Below are positions 8,540 to 17,369 of a stretch of DNA of 64,000 nucleotides, in pieces (the stretch's first letter is position 1; each line of letters opens with the position of its first letter). The DNA is from Winogradskyella aurantiaca. Lineage in GTDB: Bacteria > Bacteroidota > Bacteroidia > Flavobacteriales > Flavobacteriaceae. The stretch spans positions 120,707 through 184,706 of the forward strand of contig NZ_QKTV01000008.1 of assembly GCF_003362725.1 (NCBI RefSeq), in the 5' to 3' direction. The notes below the pieces were generated by a model, which did not search any database, had not been told where the DNA came from, and saw only the letters and a list, made by a program, of their open reading frames with translations. The position numbers were made by a program, and so were the translations under genes.

Positions 8540-9262
8540 TCACAATAAATCTAAAAGACTACCTACAGCCAGACAACGCTCTACTGTAAAGCCTTCTGCG
8601 AAATCACAGCCAACCAACCGGCCCAAATTCCTTGCTCGATATTTGACACTATCTGTAAAGTTCTTGCTGGAAATCGGCGTTTCCGGTTCCTCACTGTTAG
8701 GATCGTAAAACTGAGTCTTATAGGCTAAAACAGCATTCATTTTAGCATCCATAAAATCCGTGATATCCACCGCCACATCTGGCTCTAAGTCCTTCCATTG
8801 AATATAGTGATACACGGCTTTTGGTCGCCATGGTTCCTGCCAATCATCTTCATCTTCGTGCTTGGTATCTATTTTGAGTAAGCCACTTAAAAAACAAGCA
8901 TCGCTCACCAACTGGCTTCCTTTAGCATGGTCTATATGCCTGTCTTCAATAGCATTACAAATAACAATTTCAGGCTGGTACAAACGGATCATTTTTATAA
9001 GCTCCAATTGATGCGTCTTATCATTAATAAAAAACCCATCAGCAAATTCCATATTGGTTCTGACCGCCACCCCTAAAATCTGAGCAGCATCTTTAGATTC
9101 TGCATCTCTAGTTTCAGCCGTACCACGAGTTCCTAGTTCACCTCGCGTTAAATCAATAATACCAACTTTTTTCCCGTTAGCAACTTCCTTAGCAAGGGTG
9201 CCTCCGCAGCCCAATTCTACGTCATCTGGATGTGCACCAATGGCTAGTATGTCTAATTTCAT
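8540..9262 (-). CDS. bshB1: Bacillithiol biosynthesis deacetylase BshB1
   Basis: 240 residues of the PIG-L/LmbE zinc deacetylase fold. The metal motif H11-P-D-D14 ('AIGAHPDDVELGCGG') and the downstream 'RHIDH' (H109, H112) are intact, as is 'TRGELGTRGTAETRDAE', characteristic of BshB1. The enzyme deacetylates GlcNAc-malate to GlcN-malate, the second step of bacillithiol synthesis in the cytosol. Bacillithiol is the low-molecular-weight thiol of many Bacteroidota. The bshA and bshC genes are not in this window. Its 3' end abuts the convergent T9SS gene with no intergenic base. Confidence 0.93.
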   Translation of the reverse strand: MKLDILAIGAHPDDVELGCGGTLAKEVANGKKVGIIDLTRGELGTRGTAETRDAESKDAAQILGVAVRTNMEFADGFFINDKTHQLELIKMIRLYQPEIVICNAIEDRHIDHAKGSQLVSDACFLSGLLKIDTKHEDEDDWQEPWRPKAVYHYIQWKDLEPDVAVDITDFMDAKMNAVLAYKTQFYDPNSEEPETPISSKNFTDSVKYRARNLGRLVGCDFAEGFTVERCLAVGSLLDLL

Positions 9263-9487
9263 TTATTTATGGTGTAGTTACAACCTTCAAAAATATTAAA
9301 AAGCCAGTGATTTACTGAGAGTATTTAAGGCAGTTATGAACAGTGTTAGGAATCTTTCAATAAATGCATAGAAAGACTAACTTTATTAAAAAAATTGCGA
9401 AGGCCCCGATAACATGATATTAATCATGATTATTGGCGAATTTCAGGACTACTTTTATTGTGTAATTAAAACCCCCTCTGTTTCATT

Positions 9488-11326
9488 ATGACTTTAATGC
9501 TAACCATTTTAATAATTACGATCCTTCTATTCATTTGGGGGAAATTTACGCCAGACATTGTTGCCTTAATATCAATGCTAAGTTTATTCTTCTTTGGAAT
9601 CTTAAACTTAGAGGAAACATTAAGCGGCTTCAGTAACCCAACGGTTATTATGATTGCCGCTCTTTTTATTATTGGCGAAGGGTTATCTCAAACAGGATGG
9701 ACTGCCTTAGCCGGTGAAAAGTTTATAAAACTCGCAGGAAAAAGTAGTACCAAATTGTTACTTATTACCACCTTTGGTTCTGGTCTCCTGTCTGGTTTCG
9801 TGAGTAATACAGGAACAGTGGCGACGCTTTTACCTGTGACTATTAGTTCTGCCTGGAGTATAGGTACCTTACCGTCTAAACTATTAATGCCAGTCGCCTT
9901 TGGTTCCAATACAGGGGGATTACTGACCTTAACCGGAACCCCACCAAATATCATCGTCAACAATACCATGATTGAAAGTGGTATGGAAGGCTTCTCTTTC
10001 TTTGAATTTGGACTTATTGGTTTGCCGTTATTAATTCTGGCCCTACTCTACTTCAAGTTTGTGGGACACCGTTTACTACCAGATAATAAAACCAATAATA
10101 AGCCAGTTGATATTAGTAGTACACTTCACAAATGGATAGAAGCATATAAAGTAGATAATGATTATTACCGTTTAAGAGTAAGATCTGTATCTCCACTTCT
10201 TAATACTAAACTGGGAGAATGGGAATTTGAAGAAAAATACAACGTTTCCATTCTAAGAATAAAAAGACGTTTCCCTAAAGTCCTGAAACCTAAGGAAGCC
10301 TTTATAGAATTTCCCGAAAATGATACAGAGTTTATGTATCATGACATTCTTACTGTTAAAGGAGATACCAAAGATATTAACGCCATCATGATCAAATTCC
10401 GACTAGGGCTTTTACCCTTGGAACCCATGGCAGACGAAATGCGTAATAATCTGATTAATCAGGAGGTAGGGATGTCTGAGATTATCGTGACACCAAAATC
10501 CTTGATGTTAGGTCAGAAATTACGAATTGGACAGTTCTTTAAAAGGGAGGGAGTTCAATTAATGGCTGTTTCAAGAAATAACAAACCACTTACGGATAGA
10601 GAAATTACAGTGAAAGCTGGTGATGCCTATCTAATTAGAGGTATTTGGAGCGATATAGAACGATTAAAATCACACCATGAAAATCTGGTGATTGTGGGTA
10701 GCCCTGAGGGTATGGCCAAAACCGTTACCAACCTCACTTTTAAATCCTACATCGCTTTATTTGCACTAATATTAATGGTGGTACTGTTAGTGTTTAATTT
10801 GGTACCCGGTGCCATTGCCGCATTGTTATCGGCAGGAATTGTTCTGGTAAGTGGTTGTGTACCTATTACAAAAGCCTATAAAGGCATAAGTTGGGTTAGC
10901 GTGGTTATGATTGCTGCAATGATACCTATGGGTGTAGCACTTCAAAAGACGGGAACTGCCGAATTACTCGCTAACGGCTTGGTAGATACGCTCGGAAGTA
11001 TAGGACCTGTGGCCCTATTGGCTGGAGTCTTTATTTTAACAACAAGTTTTAGTCAGGTCATCAATAATTCGGCTACGGCCGTTTTAATGGCACCCATTGT
11101 CATATTAGCAGCGAACACGCTTGAAATCTCTGCTGCACCTTTTATGATAGCTGTTGCCATTAGTGCTTCCACAGCTTTTCTAACACCCGTTGGAACCACT
11201 ACAAATGCTATGGTTATAACTGCTGGAGGCTATAAATTTTTAGATTATCTAAAGGTCGGCGCACCCTTGCTGATCCTTTTCCTAATAACAACATTATTAT
11301 TAGTGCCAGTTATCTGGCCGTTTTAA
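9488..11326 (+). CDS. SLC13-type (DASS) transporter with two cytosolic RCK_C/TrkA-C domains
   Basis: 612 residues with about 11 predicted membrane segments split by a central soluble part (about 205-410) that holds two TrkA-C-like domains. The two symmetric substrate/sodium-binding hairpins of the family are visible: 'SNTGTVATLLP' with 'GTPPNIIVN' in the first half, and 'NNSATAVLMAP' with 'VGTTTNAMV' in the second. Such proteins transport sulfate, dicarboxylates or related anions, often with sodium. It lies only 21 bases before pckA, so cotranscription is likely and hints at a C4-dicarboxylate substrate, but sulfate remains possible. The ATG at 9488 precedes the first membrane helix directly. 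Confidence 0.88.
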   Translation: MTLMLTILIITILLFIWGKFTPDIVALISMLSLFFFGILNLEETLSGFSNPTVIMIAALFIIGEGLSQTGWTALAGEKFIKLAGKSSTKLLLITTFGSGLLSGFVSNTGTVATLLPVTISSAWSIGTLPSKLLMPVAFGSNTGGLLTLTGTPPNIIVNNTMIESGMEGFSFFEFGLIGLPLLILALLYFKFVGHRLLPDNKTNNKPVDISSTLHKWIEAYKVDNDYYRLRVRSVSPLLNTKLGEWEFEEKYNVSILRIKRRFPKVLKPKEAFIEFPENDTEFMYHDILTVKGDTKDINAIMIKFRLGLLPLEPMADEMRNNLINQEVGMSEIIVTPKSLMLGQKLRIGQFFKREGVQLMAVSRNNKPLTDREITVKAGDAYLIRGIWSDIERLKSHHENLVIVGSPEGMAKTVTNLTFKSYIALFALILMVVLLVFNLVPGAIAALLSAGIVLVSGCVPITKAYKGISWVSVVMIAAMIPMGVALQKTGTAELLANGLVDTLGSIGPVALLAGVFILTTSFSQVINNSATAVLMAPIVILAANTLEISAAPFMIAVAISASTAFLTPVGTTTNAMVITAGGYKFLDYLKVGAPLLILFLITTLLLVPVIWPF

Positions 11327-11347
11327 AAACCTTTAAAATTTAAAATC

Positions 11348-12985
11348 ATGGAAATGTTACTAAACCGTCCGGCTACGAAATCGATTTCGTTAGAAAAGTA
11401 TGGCATTAACAATGCCACTGTTCACTATCAGCTAAGTGCTGAAGAATTACAAGCTAAGACTGTTGAATTAGGCATGGGCCGTGAAACTGCAAACGGCACC
11501 CTTGCTATCAACACTGGTAAATTTACCGGTCGCTCCCCTCAAGATCGTTTTTTAGTAGAAGATGATTACACCAGAGATCGTGTTTGGTGGGGCAAAACCA
11601 ATAAAGGCATCTCACCAGAGAATTTCGATTTTCTCCAGGGTGAAATTGAAAATTATTTAAGTGGTAAAGAAATTTATGCCAGAGATGGATTTGTATGTGC
11701 TGATCCTAAGTATCGTATGAGTGTAAGAACCATTACAGAATATCCTTGGTCGAACATGTTTATTTTTAACATGTTCTTACGTCCTGAAGCGAGCGAATTA
11801 GAGAACTTTCAGGAAGATTGGTTAGTGCTGTGTGCTCCTGGATACGAATGTCCAGATCCCGCAAAATATGGCTTACGCCAGGGTAACTTCTCTATCCTTA
11901 ATTTCACCAAAAAAATAGCACTGGTAGGTGGTTCTGCCTATACAGGTGAAATGAAAAAGGGAATTTTTTCTGCGCTTAATATGATCCTTCCAGTAGATAA
12001 GAATGTACTACCAATGCACTGTTCCGCCAATGTTGGGGAAAAAGGTGATACGGCTATATTCTTTGGTCTTTCAGGAACTGGGAAAACGACGCTCTCTGCT
12101 GATCCAGATCGTAAGTTAATTGGTGACGATGAGCATGGATGGACCGCTGAGAACAGCATCTTTAATTTTGAAGGTGGTTGTTATGCTAAGGCCATTGATC
12201 TTACTGAAGAAAAAGAACCAGACATCTATCGCGCTATTAAACCTGGCGCCATTCTTGAAAATGTCATCTTCAAAGACAATAATGAAGTTGATTATATGGA
12301 TAGTACGATTACTCAGAATACGAGAGTTAGTTATCCTATTTATCATATAGACAATATTCAAATGCCATCTTATGCTACTAACCCTAAGAATATATTCTTC
12401 TTAACCTGTGACGCATTTGGTGTTCTACCTCCATTATCTAAATTAACGCCAGGGCAAGCTGCCTATCATTTTATTTCTGGGTATACGGCTAAGGTAGCTG
12501 GTACTGAGGCTGGAATTACAGAGCCTGTTCCATCCTTCTCAGCTTGTTTTGGTGAACCATTTATGCCATTACACCCAACAGTATATGCAGAAATGTTAAG
12601 TAAAAAAATGCAGGAAGCCGGTGTAAATGTTTGGCTTATAAATACTGGATGGTCAGGTGGTCCATACGGTGTAGGATCCAGAATTAAATTAAAATATACC
12701 CGTGCAATGATTACCGCCATTCTAGAAGGTGAATTGGATAATGTAGAATTAGAGCAGCACCCAATTTTTGGTTTATACATGCCAAAATATTGTCCAAATG
12801 TACCAACTGAAATGTTAGACCCAATGAACACTTGGCTTCAGAAGGGTGGTTACATTAGCAAGGCTATTCAGCTAGCACATTCATTCCATCTAAACTTTGA
12901 AAAATTTGCCAGTGAGGCATCTAAAGAAATAATAGAGGGAGGTCCGCTAATTGATGAGCACCATCAATTAACAGATCACGTTTAA
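11348..12985 (+). CDS. pckA: Phosphoenolpyruvate carboxykinase (ATP)
   Basis: 545 residues, the normal length for the ATP-dependent enzyme. Visible signatures include the N-terminal 'GKFTGRSPQDRF', the P-loop 'FGLSGTGKTTLSADP' (about 238-252), the metal-binding 'IGDDEHGW', and 'NTGWSGGPYGVG' near residue 435. It converts oxaloacetate and ATP to phosphoenolpyruvate, CO2 and ADP, the committed step of gluconeogenesis from C4 acids. It directly follows an anion transporter gene (21-base gap) and ends at a GC-rich terminator, which suggests a two-gene operon coupling acid uptake to gluconeogenesis. The start is set by 'MEMLLNRPATKSISLEKYG', usual for Bacteroidota. Confidence 0.97.
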   Translation: MEMLLNRPATKSISLEKYGINNATVHYQLSAEELQAKTVELGMGRETANGTLAINTGKFTGRSPQDRFLVEDDYTRDRVWWGKTNKGISPENFDFLQGEIENYLSGKEIYARDGFVCADPKYRMSVRTITEYPWSNMFIFNMFLRPEASELENFQEDWLVLCAPGYECPDPAKYGLRQGNFSILNFTKKIALVGGSAYTGEMKKGIFSALNMILPVDKNVLPMHCSANVGEKGDTAIFFGLSGTGKTTLSADPDRKLIGDDEHGWTAENSIFNFEGGCYAKAIDLTEEKEPDIYRAIKPGAILENVIFKDNNEVDYMDSTITQNTRVSYPIYHIDNIQMPSYATNPKNIFFLTCDAFGVLPPLSKLTPGQAAYHFISGYTAKVAGTEAGITEPVPSFSACFGEPFMPLHPTVYAEMLSKKMQEAGVNVWLINTGWSGGPYGVGSRIKLKYTRAMITAILEGELDNVELEQHPIFGLYMPKYCPNVPTEMLDPMNTWLQKGGYISKAIQLAHSFHLNFEKFASEASKEIIEGGPLIDEHHQLTDHV

Positions 12986-13000
12986 TAATTCCATGACTTG

Positions 13001-13030
13001 AAGGGGCCCTCCTCGGGCCCTTTCTTATCA
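13001..13030 (+). terminator. Terminator after pckA
   Basis: GC-rich hairpin GGGCCC-TCCTC-GGGCCC followed by TTTCTT, about 20 bases after the pckA stop. It also precedes the 3' end of the convergent PLP-enzyme gene. Confidence 0.8.
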
Positions 13031-13031
13031 T

Positions 13032-14207
13032 TTAATTATTTAGAACCGGCTCAGTTTTCTGAGCTTTTTTTATGGCTTGTTTGATATCTTGTTTTAGGTC
13101 TTTGAGCTCCTCAATTCCTACTGAAAAACGAATTAATCCATCAGAAATTCCAATAGCATCACGTTCCTCTTGTGTTAAAAGAGCATGAGACGTCAAATGC
13201 GGAGAAATAACCGTACTCTCAACCCCTGCCAAGCTCATAGATGGTTTTATTAGTTGTAAGGATTTTTGAAAATCCTCAGCATTGATGTAATCTTTTAACT
13301 CAAAGGACATCATTGCGCCAAAACTGTGCATCTGCGACTTCGCTATTTTATGCTCTGGATGTGACTTTAGTCCTGGATAGTAAACCCTTGAGACATCTGG
13401 GTGTTTGGATAACCATTTGGCTATTTTCATGGCATTCTTACTTTGTGATTTAACGCGTAATCCCAAGGTTTTCATACTGCGTTCCAACATCCAAACTGTC
13501 ATATCGCTTAAACTACCACCAAAATTCCTGGCCACATGCCAGATTTTATCCATGTGATCAAAAGAACCAGCCACAGCACCTGCACAAATATCAGAGTGTC
13601 CACCAAGGTATTTAGTAGCCGAATGCATTACCAAATCTACTCCTAATGCTATAGGATTCTGATTAACTGGAGAGGCAAAGGTATTATCAATGGACGTAAG
13701 GATACCCTTAGATTTTGCCATTTGAGTCAAGCCATTGATATCCGTAACCGTCATTAAGGGATTTGATGGAGTTTCAAAATGAATCAGTTTGGTATTGGGT
13801 TGGATAGCCGCTTCAAAGTCATTTACTGAATAACCATTTGTGAAGGTATACTCAATACCGTATTTTGGAAACTCTTCCTTTATAAAATTAACCGTTCCGC
13901 CATATAATGTATTTTGAACCACCAAATGATCCCCTTTGTTCAAAAAAGCTAGGAACATAGTGCTGATTGCCGCCATTCCAGATCCAAAAATAAGGGCAGA
14001 TTCCGCACCTTCTAAAGCTGCTATTTTTTTGGAGAGGAATTCCTGATTCGGGGTGTTAAAGTACCTGGGGTAACGCTTTACCTCAACATCTAAAAATTCA
14101 TAGGATGAACTGAGATACATGGGTGACACTGCTCCTTTAAATTGCTCATCTTTAACCTCACCCACATGGGTACAAATCGAGTTTAAACCTAATTTTAACT
14201 TTGACAT
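13032..14207 (-). CDS. Cys/Met-metabolism PLP-dependent enzyme (cystathionine/methionine lyase or synthase family)
   Basis: 391 residues, fold type I. The PLP lysine is K199 in '[11 protein letters not shown]' and the pyridine-nitrogen Asp is D174 in 'SIDNTF'. 'YPRYFNTPN' and 'GVESTVISP' are typical of the gamma-synthase/gamma-lyase/methionine gamma-lyase superfamily. Reactions in this family (C-S bond cleavage or formation on cystathionine, homocysteine or methionine) cannot be separated by eye, so I do not assign a gene name. It lies 47 bases downstream of the MATE gene on the same strand and may be cotranscribed with it. Confidence 0.88.
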   Translation of the reverse strand: MSKLKLGLNSICTHVGEVKDEQFKGAVSPMYLSSSYEFLDVEVKRYPRYFNTPNQEFLSKKIAALEGAESALIFGSGMAAISTMFLAFLNKGDHLVVQNTLYGGTVNFIKEEFPKYGIEYTFTNGYSVNDFEAAIQPNTKLIHFETPSNPLMTVTDINGLTQMAKSKGILTSIDNTFASPVNQNPIALGVDLVMHSATKYLGGHSDICAGAVAGSFDHMDKIWHVARNFGGSLSDMTVWMLERSMKTLGLRVKSQSKNAMKIAKWLSKHPDVSRVYYPGLKSHPEHKIAKSQMHSFGAMMSFELKDYINAEDFQKSLQLIKPSMSLAGVESTVISPHLTSHALLTQEERDAIGISDGLIRFSVGIEELKDLKQDIKQAIKKAQKTEPVLNN

Positions 14208-14254
14208 ACCATTAATTTTAAGAAATTAAAAATACGACTTAGTTGTCATTTGTT

Positions 14255-15655
14255 TTAGACTTTAACTAATTTCCATTTACCCTTTTTAAACCAAATGATT
14301 CCAAGAATTGCGATTAATACTTCAGCAAGTGTTATAGCAAGAAAAATACCCATAGGACCAAAATCGAGATTTAAAGCCATGAGATAGGAAAATGGTAGTT
14401 GAAATAACCAGAAACACACAAAATTGATATAGGTTGGCGTTCTGGTATCTCCAGAACCATTGAAGGCGTTAATCACCACCATACCATATCCATAAAAAAT
14501 ATAACCAGAAGAAATAACTCTAAGACATAAGGCTCCTTGACGTACCACCTCGGGCTCCTGGTTAAAAAGGAACATGATTTCTGGTGCAAAAATCAAATAT
14601 ATGATGGACACTAAGCCCATAAAGATGGCGGAATACTTACCGGTCTTCCAAACAGACTGCTCTGCCCTATCGGGTTTTTGTGCACCAAGATTCTGACCGA
14701 CCAGAGTGGCAGCTGCATTACTCATACCCCAAGCTGGTAAAAAAGTAAACATCATAATTCTTATTGCAATGGTATAGCCAGCCAGAACCTCACTTCCAAA
14801 CTCGCTCATGATACGCATTAAAAACACCCAGGACGAGGTACCAATAATAAACTGACCGATTCCCCCAAGGGATACTTTAATGAGATTTAGCATAACTTCA
14901 ATACGTAAAACAAGATCTTTAAATCCAATTTTAATACGACCCCAACCATTAAAGAGCACTAGTAATTGAAATATGACGGCCGTACCTCTACCAATGGTCG
15001 TTGCTACAGCAGCACCCATGACACCGTATTCAGGAAAGGGTCCAATTCCAAAAATAAATAGTGGATCTAAAACAATATTGAGTCCATTGGAAACCACTAG
15101 AGCCCACATGGCCACACTAGCGTCACCCGCTCCTCTAAAAATGGCATTGACTAGAAATAGGAGCATTATGGTAACATTCCCAGCCATAAGAACCTGGGTG
15201 TACCCATAACCTTCAGCTATAAGATCTGGTTCACCTCCCATAAGGCTTAAAATATCTTTAGGGTAAAAAACACCTATGGCACTTACCCCCAGAGATACCA
15301 GTATGCCTAATATTATTATCTGGACTGCCGCTTGGCTAGCACCCTTTTTGTCCTTTTCTCCAATACGTCTTGCCACAACAGCTGTTGCTGCCATACTTAA
15401 GCCAATAGCAACTGCATACACGAGGGTAATCACAGATTCAGTAAGGCCAATAGTAGCTACAGCATTAACACTCACCTGCGATACGTAGAAAATATCTACG
15501 ATAGCAAAAATGGATTCCATGAGCATTTCCAGGATCATGGGTACAGATAGCATAAATACGGCTCGTCTGATGCTTCCTGAGGTAAAGTTTTGTTCTTTGC
15601 CTGAAACTGCTTCTCTAAATAATTGAAATATACGTTTGATTGAATATGATTGCAT
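14255..15655 (-). CDS. MATE-family efflux transporter
   Basis: 466 residues with twelve hydrophobic segments in two homologous halves. The N-terminal 'SGSIRRAVFMLSVPMILEMLMES' region and 'GIGLSMAATAVVARRIGEKD' (the conserved loop after helix 2) identify the multidrug and toxin extrusion family, which exports cationic compounds in exchange for sodium or protons. 'GMSNAAATLVGQNLGAQ' marks the equivalent loop of the second half. The start at 15655 gives a short cytosolic N-terminal tail of about 25 residues. Substrate not predictable. Confidence 0.92.
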   Translation of the reverse strand: MQSYSIKRIFQLFREAVSGKEQNFTSGSIRRAVFMLSVPMILEMLMESIFAIVDIFYVSQVSVNAVATIGLTESVITLVYAVAIGLSMAATAVVARRIGEKDKKGASQAAVQIIILGILVSLGVSAIGVFYPKDILSLMGGEPDLIAEGYGYTQVLMAGNVTIMLLFLVNAIFRGAGDASVAMWALVVSNGLNIVLDPLFIFGIGPFPEYGVMGAAVATTIGRGTAVIFQLLVLFNGWGRIKIGFKDLVLRIEVMLNLIKVSLGGIGQFIIGTSSWVFLMRIMSEFGSEVLAGYTIAIRIMMFTFLPAWGMSNAAATLVGQNLGAQKPDRAEQSVWKTGKYSAIFMGLVSIIYLIFAPEIMFLFNQEPEVVRQGALCLRVISSGYIFYGYGMVVINAFNGSGDTRTPTYINFVCFWLFQLPFSYLMALNLDFGPMGIFLAITLAEVLIAILGIIWFKKGKWKLVKV

Positions 15656-15781
15656 TCTAAAATTGATAAAGTTAGTTAAGTGAATTACTTATCCGCCAAG
15701 CTATACTCAGCGGCAATTTTTCTTTCCGGAAGTTGGACTATGCAATCATAATGGCACAAATATGCACATTATTTTTTTATT

Positions 15782-16192
15782 CTAAAGACTGTATACCAAG
15801 GAAATAAGAAAAACAATGCTCCATAACAAAGTCCGGACCCAATTATAACGGACTAATTTTATACAAGTATTAGCCTCTGGTTGACCCATATCAATCCTAC
15901 GGTGAAGGGGAACAAACAGCATAAAGGTCAAAATCCAAAGGATACCAATTAGAAGTACACTTAAAAGCGTGTACCAGTTTACCAAGGCCACAAGTTGCCA
16001 AATAGATAGTATCAGTTGGGTAAACATTAAAGGCAAGACAATATAGGTCACCCTGATGGTGTACTTCCGATGCCAAGTTATTAACTCTTTTTTTGGGTAA
16101 TACTGAAAGCTAGGATATATAACAAGTTGTACGGCCCATATAAGCACCGCAAATCCAAAGTCTACCAGCAATCTCAAAGCATCTATTGACAT
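15782..16192 (-). CDS. Small four-helix membrane protein, unknown function
   Basis: 136 residues if translation starts at the ATG at 16192; the frame is open further upstream, but that extension overlaps the preceding gene and has no membrane-protein character. Four hydrophobic segments are visible (about 8-25, 43-65, 72-92, 115-133). The start lies five bases after the stop of the DoxX-like gene, so it is the last gene of a three-gene membrane-protein operon. I recognise no characterised family. Confidence 0.7.
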   Translation of the reverse strand: MSIDALRLLVDFGFAVLIWAVQLVIYPSFQYYPKKELITWHRKYTIRVTYIVLPLMFTQLILSIWQLVALVNWYTLLSVLLIGILWILTFMLFVPLHRRIDMGQPEANTCIKLVRYNWVRTLLWSIVFLISLVYSL

Positions 16193-16196
16193 TTGA

Positions 16197-16574
16197 TTAA
16201 TCTTTAACCTTCCAGGCCCATAAAATGAGCAAGGGGTGAATAACGAGAAGACGAGCCCAGGCGATCCAGGGATCCACACATAAGGAATCATTAACACATG
16301 ATCCTGCCTGAATAAAATATACATGCGAAGGAATAAAGGCAATCAACATCACTATAAGCCCCTTAACAGCAAGAGCTCTTAGAGGAGCTATACCAACTCC
16401 AATAGCCAACATAATCTCAGCTATTCCTGATACGTAATTAATAATTTTTGGAAAAGGCAAGTATGGAGGAATCAATTCGTAATAAAAATCTGGATTGATA
16501 AAATGATAGGTCCCTGCAAAGGCATAAAAGCCAATTAATGCATAGCGCAAAGAATTATTTAGTGTAATTGCCAT
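16197..16574 (-). CDS. DoxX-like integral membrane protein
   Basis: 125 residues with four membrane segments. The opening pattern ('LRYALIGFYAFAGTYHFINPDFY...IPPYLPFP', then 'GIAEIMLAIGVGIAPLRALA') resembles the DoxX/DoxD-like superfamily of small quinone-linked or stress-related membrane proteins. The function of this branch is unknown. It overlaps the upstream gene by 16 bases and is followed five bases later by another membrane-protein gene, which indicates translational coupling. Confidence 0.72.
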   Translation of the reverse strand: MAITLNNSLRYALIGFYAFAGTYHFINPDFYYELIPPYLPFPKIINYVSGIAEIMLAIGVGIAPLRALAVKGLIVMLIAFIPSHVYFIQAGSCVNDSLCVDPWIAWARLLVIHPLLILWAWKVKD

Positions 16575-16942
16575 TTGTAGTCTTTATGAACCTTTCGTAA
16601 AATTAGGTAAAAAGGAATCCACCAAATAAAATCATTTGTGATTAGGGTATAAAGAAATTCAAATGGGATATCCCCATTCGCGTAGTTAAAGAAAAAGCCT
16701 AATGGACCAAAAATTTTTCCTAAAAAGCCCACAGCAACAATAGGCCAATGTCGCATAGGATCAAAAGAAGCCCACCAGTAGCCTAATCCGTAAACTCCAA
16801 TTACCATACCCATGCCCTGCCAAACCATGGGATGATTTAGAGGCTCCATTCCAACGAGATTAAAAAAATGATTGGGAAATAAGACCACCCAAGCCCCCCA
16901 GATCAGGTTATAAACGGCCGCTAATTTTAAAGTTATCTGCAT
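16559..16942 (-). CDS. Small integral membrane protein, unknown function
   Basis: 127 residues, four hydrophobic helices and many Trp/Phe residues ('YNLIWGAWVVLFPNHFF', 'GMGMVIGVYGLGYWWASFDP'). It belongs to a group of uncharacterised small membrane proteins found in Bacteroidota. First gene of a three-gene membrane operon. Upstream on the same strand a TATCTTTG sequence (plus-strand 16954-16961) matches a -7 box without a properly spaced TTG. Confidence 0.7.
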   Translation of the reverse strand: MQITLKLAAVYNLIWGAWVVLFPNHFFNLVGMEPLNHPMVWQGMGMVIGVYGLGYWWASFDPMRHWPIVAVGFLGKIFGPLGFFFNYANGDIPFEFLYTLITNDFIWWIPFYLILRKVHKDYKWQLH

Positions 16943-17021
16943 TGCTTTTTATGCAAAGATAAGTCCTAAATTAGAGATGAAATAGGCAAAAAGATAATCT
17001 ATATGTTAGGAAATAAAGCGC

Positions 17022-17129
17022 TTATTCCTTATCCACACGATCGTAAGCACGAATCATCAAGACGGCCCATAAAACAACTAAGGCGATGACCACAACGGAG
17101 AACCATAAAACTATATCATTCGCCACCAT
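17022..17129 (-). CDS. 35-residue single-span membrane peptide
   Basis: Short ORF (ATG at 17129, TAA at 17022) encoding one hydrophobic helix of about 20 residues (residues 6-26, 'IVLWFSVVVIALVVLWAVLM') followed by a charged tail IRAYDRVDKE. It overlaps the end of the 62-residue membrane protein gene by 14 bases, which argues for translational coupling. The layout (N-out helix, charged cytosolic tail) resembles small accessory subunits of respiratory or cytochrome-assembly complexes. That resemblance and the neighbouring cytochrome c biogenesis gene are the only functional hints. Confidence 0.6.
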   Translation of the reverse strand: MVANDIVLWFSVVVIALVVLWAVLMIRAYDRVDKE

Positions 17130-17304
17130 CGTCTACAAGTTTAAGGTAGATCATAACTCCCAATAATGTTGGGGCCCATAGGCCAACAAAAATACCGTGA
17201 AGTTGATCTCCTGATAAGAATAAGTACTCAGCTACAATAATAATAACGGCACATAAAAGCAGCATTAATAAATTTCCAGTGCCTAATTTTTTGAAGAAGT
17301 TCAT
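17116..17304 (-). CDS. 62-residue small membrane protein
   Basis: Two hydrophobic stretches (about 12-30 and 37-55) after an amphipathic start MNFFKKLGTGN. No family recognised. It lies 65 bases downstream of the cytochrome c biogenesis gene on the same strand and overlaps the 35-residue peptide gene downstream, so the three are probably cotranscribed. Confidence 0.65.
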   Translation of the reverse strand: MNFFKKLGTGNLLMLLLCAVIIIVAEYLFLSGDQLHGIFVGLWAPTLLGVMIYLKLVDDGGE

Positions 17305-17369
17305 TCTAATTATTGTAAGTCCAAATTTAATAAAAAATTAACTCCATTGAGAGTGTAGACGAATTCTTA

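Noticed and set aside
9413..9428. CATGAT-ATTA-ATCATG inverted repeat before the SLC13 gene
   Set aside because: Short arms in AT-rich DNA and no second copy noticed; too weak to call an operator.
15782..16342. Longer 186-residue reading of the small membrane protein
   Set aside because: The extra 50 residues overlap the DoxX-like gene; the internal ATG at 16192 gives a natural membrane-protein N-terminus.
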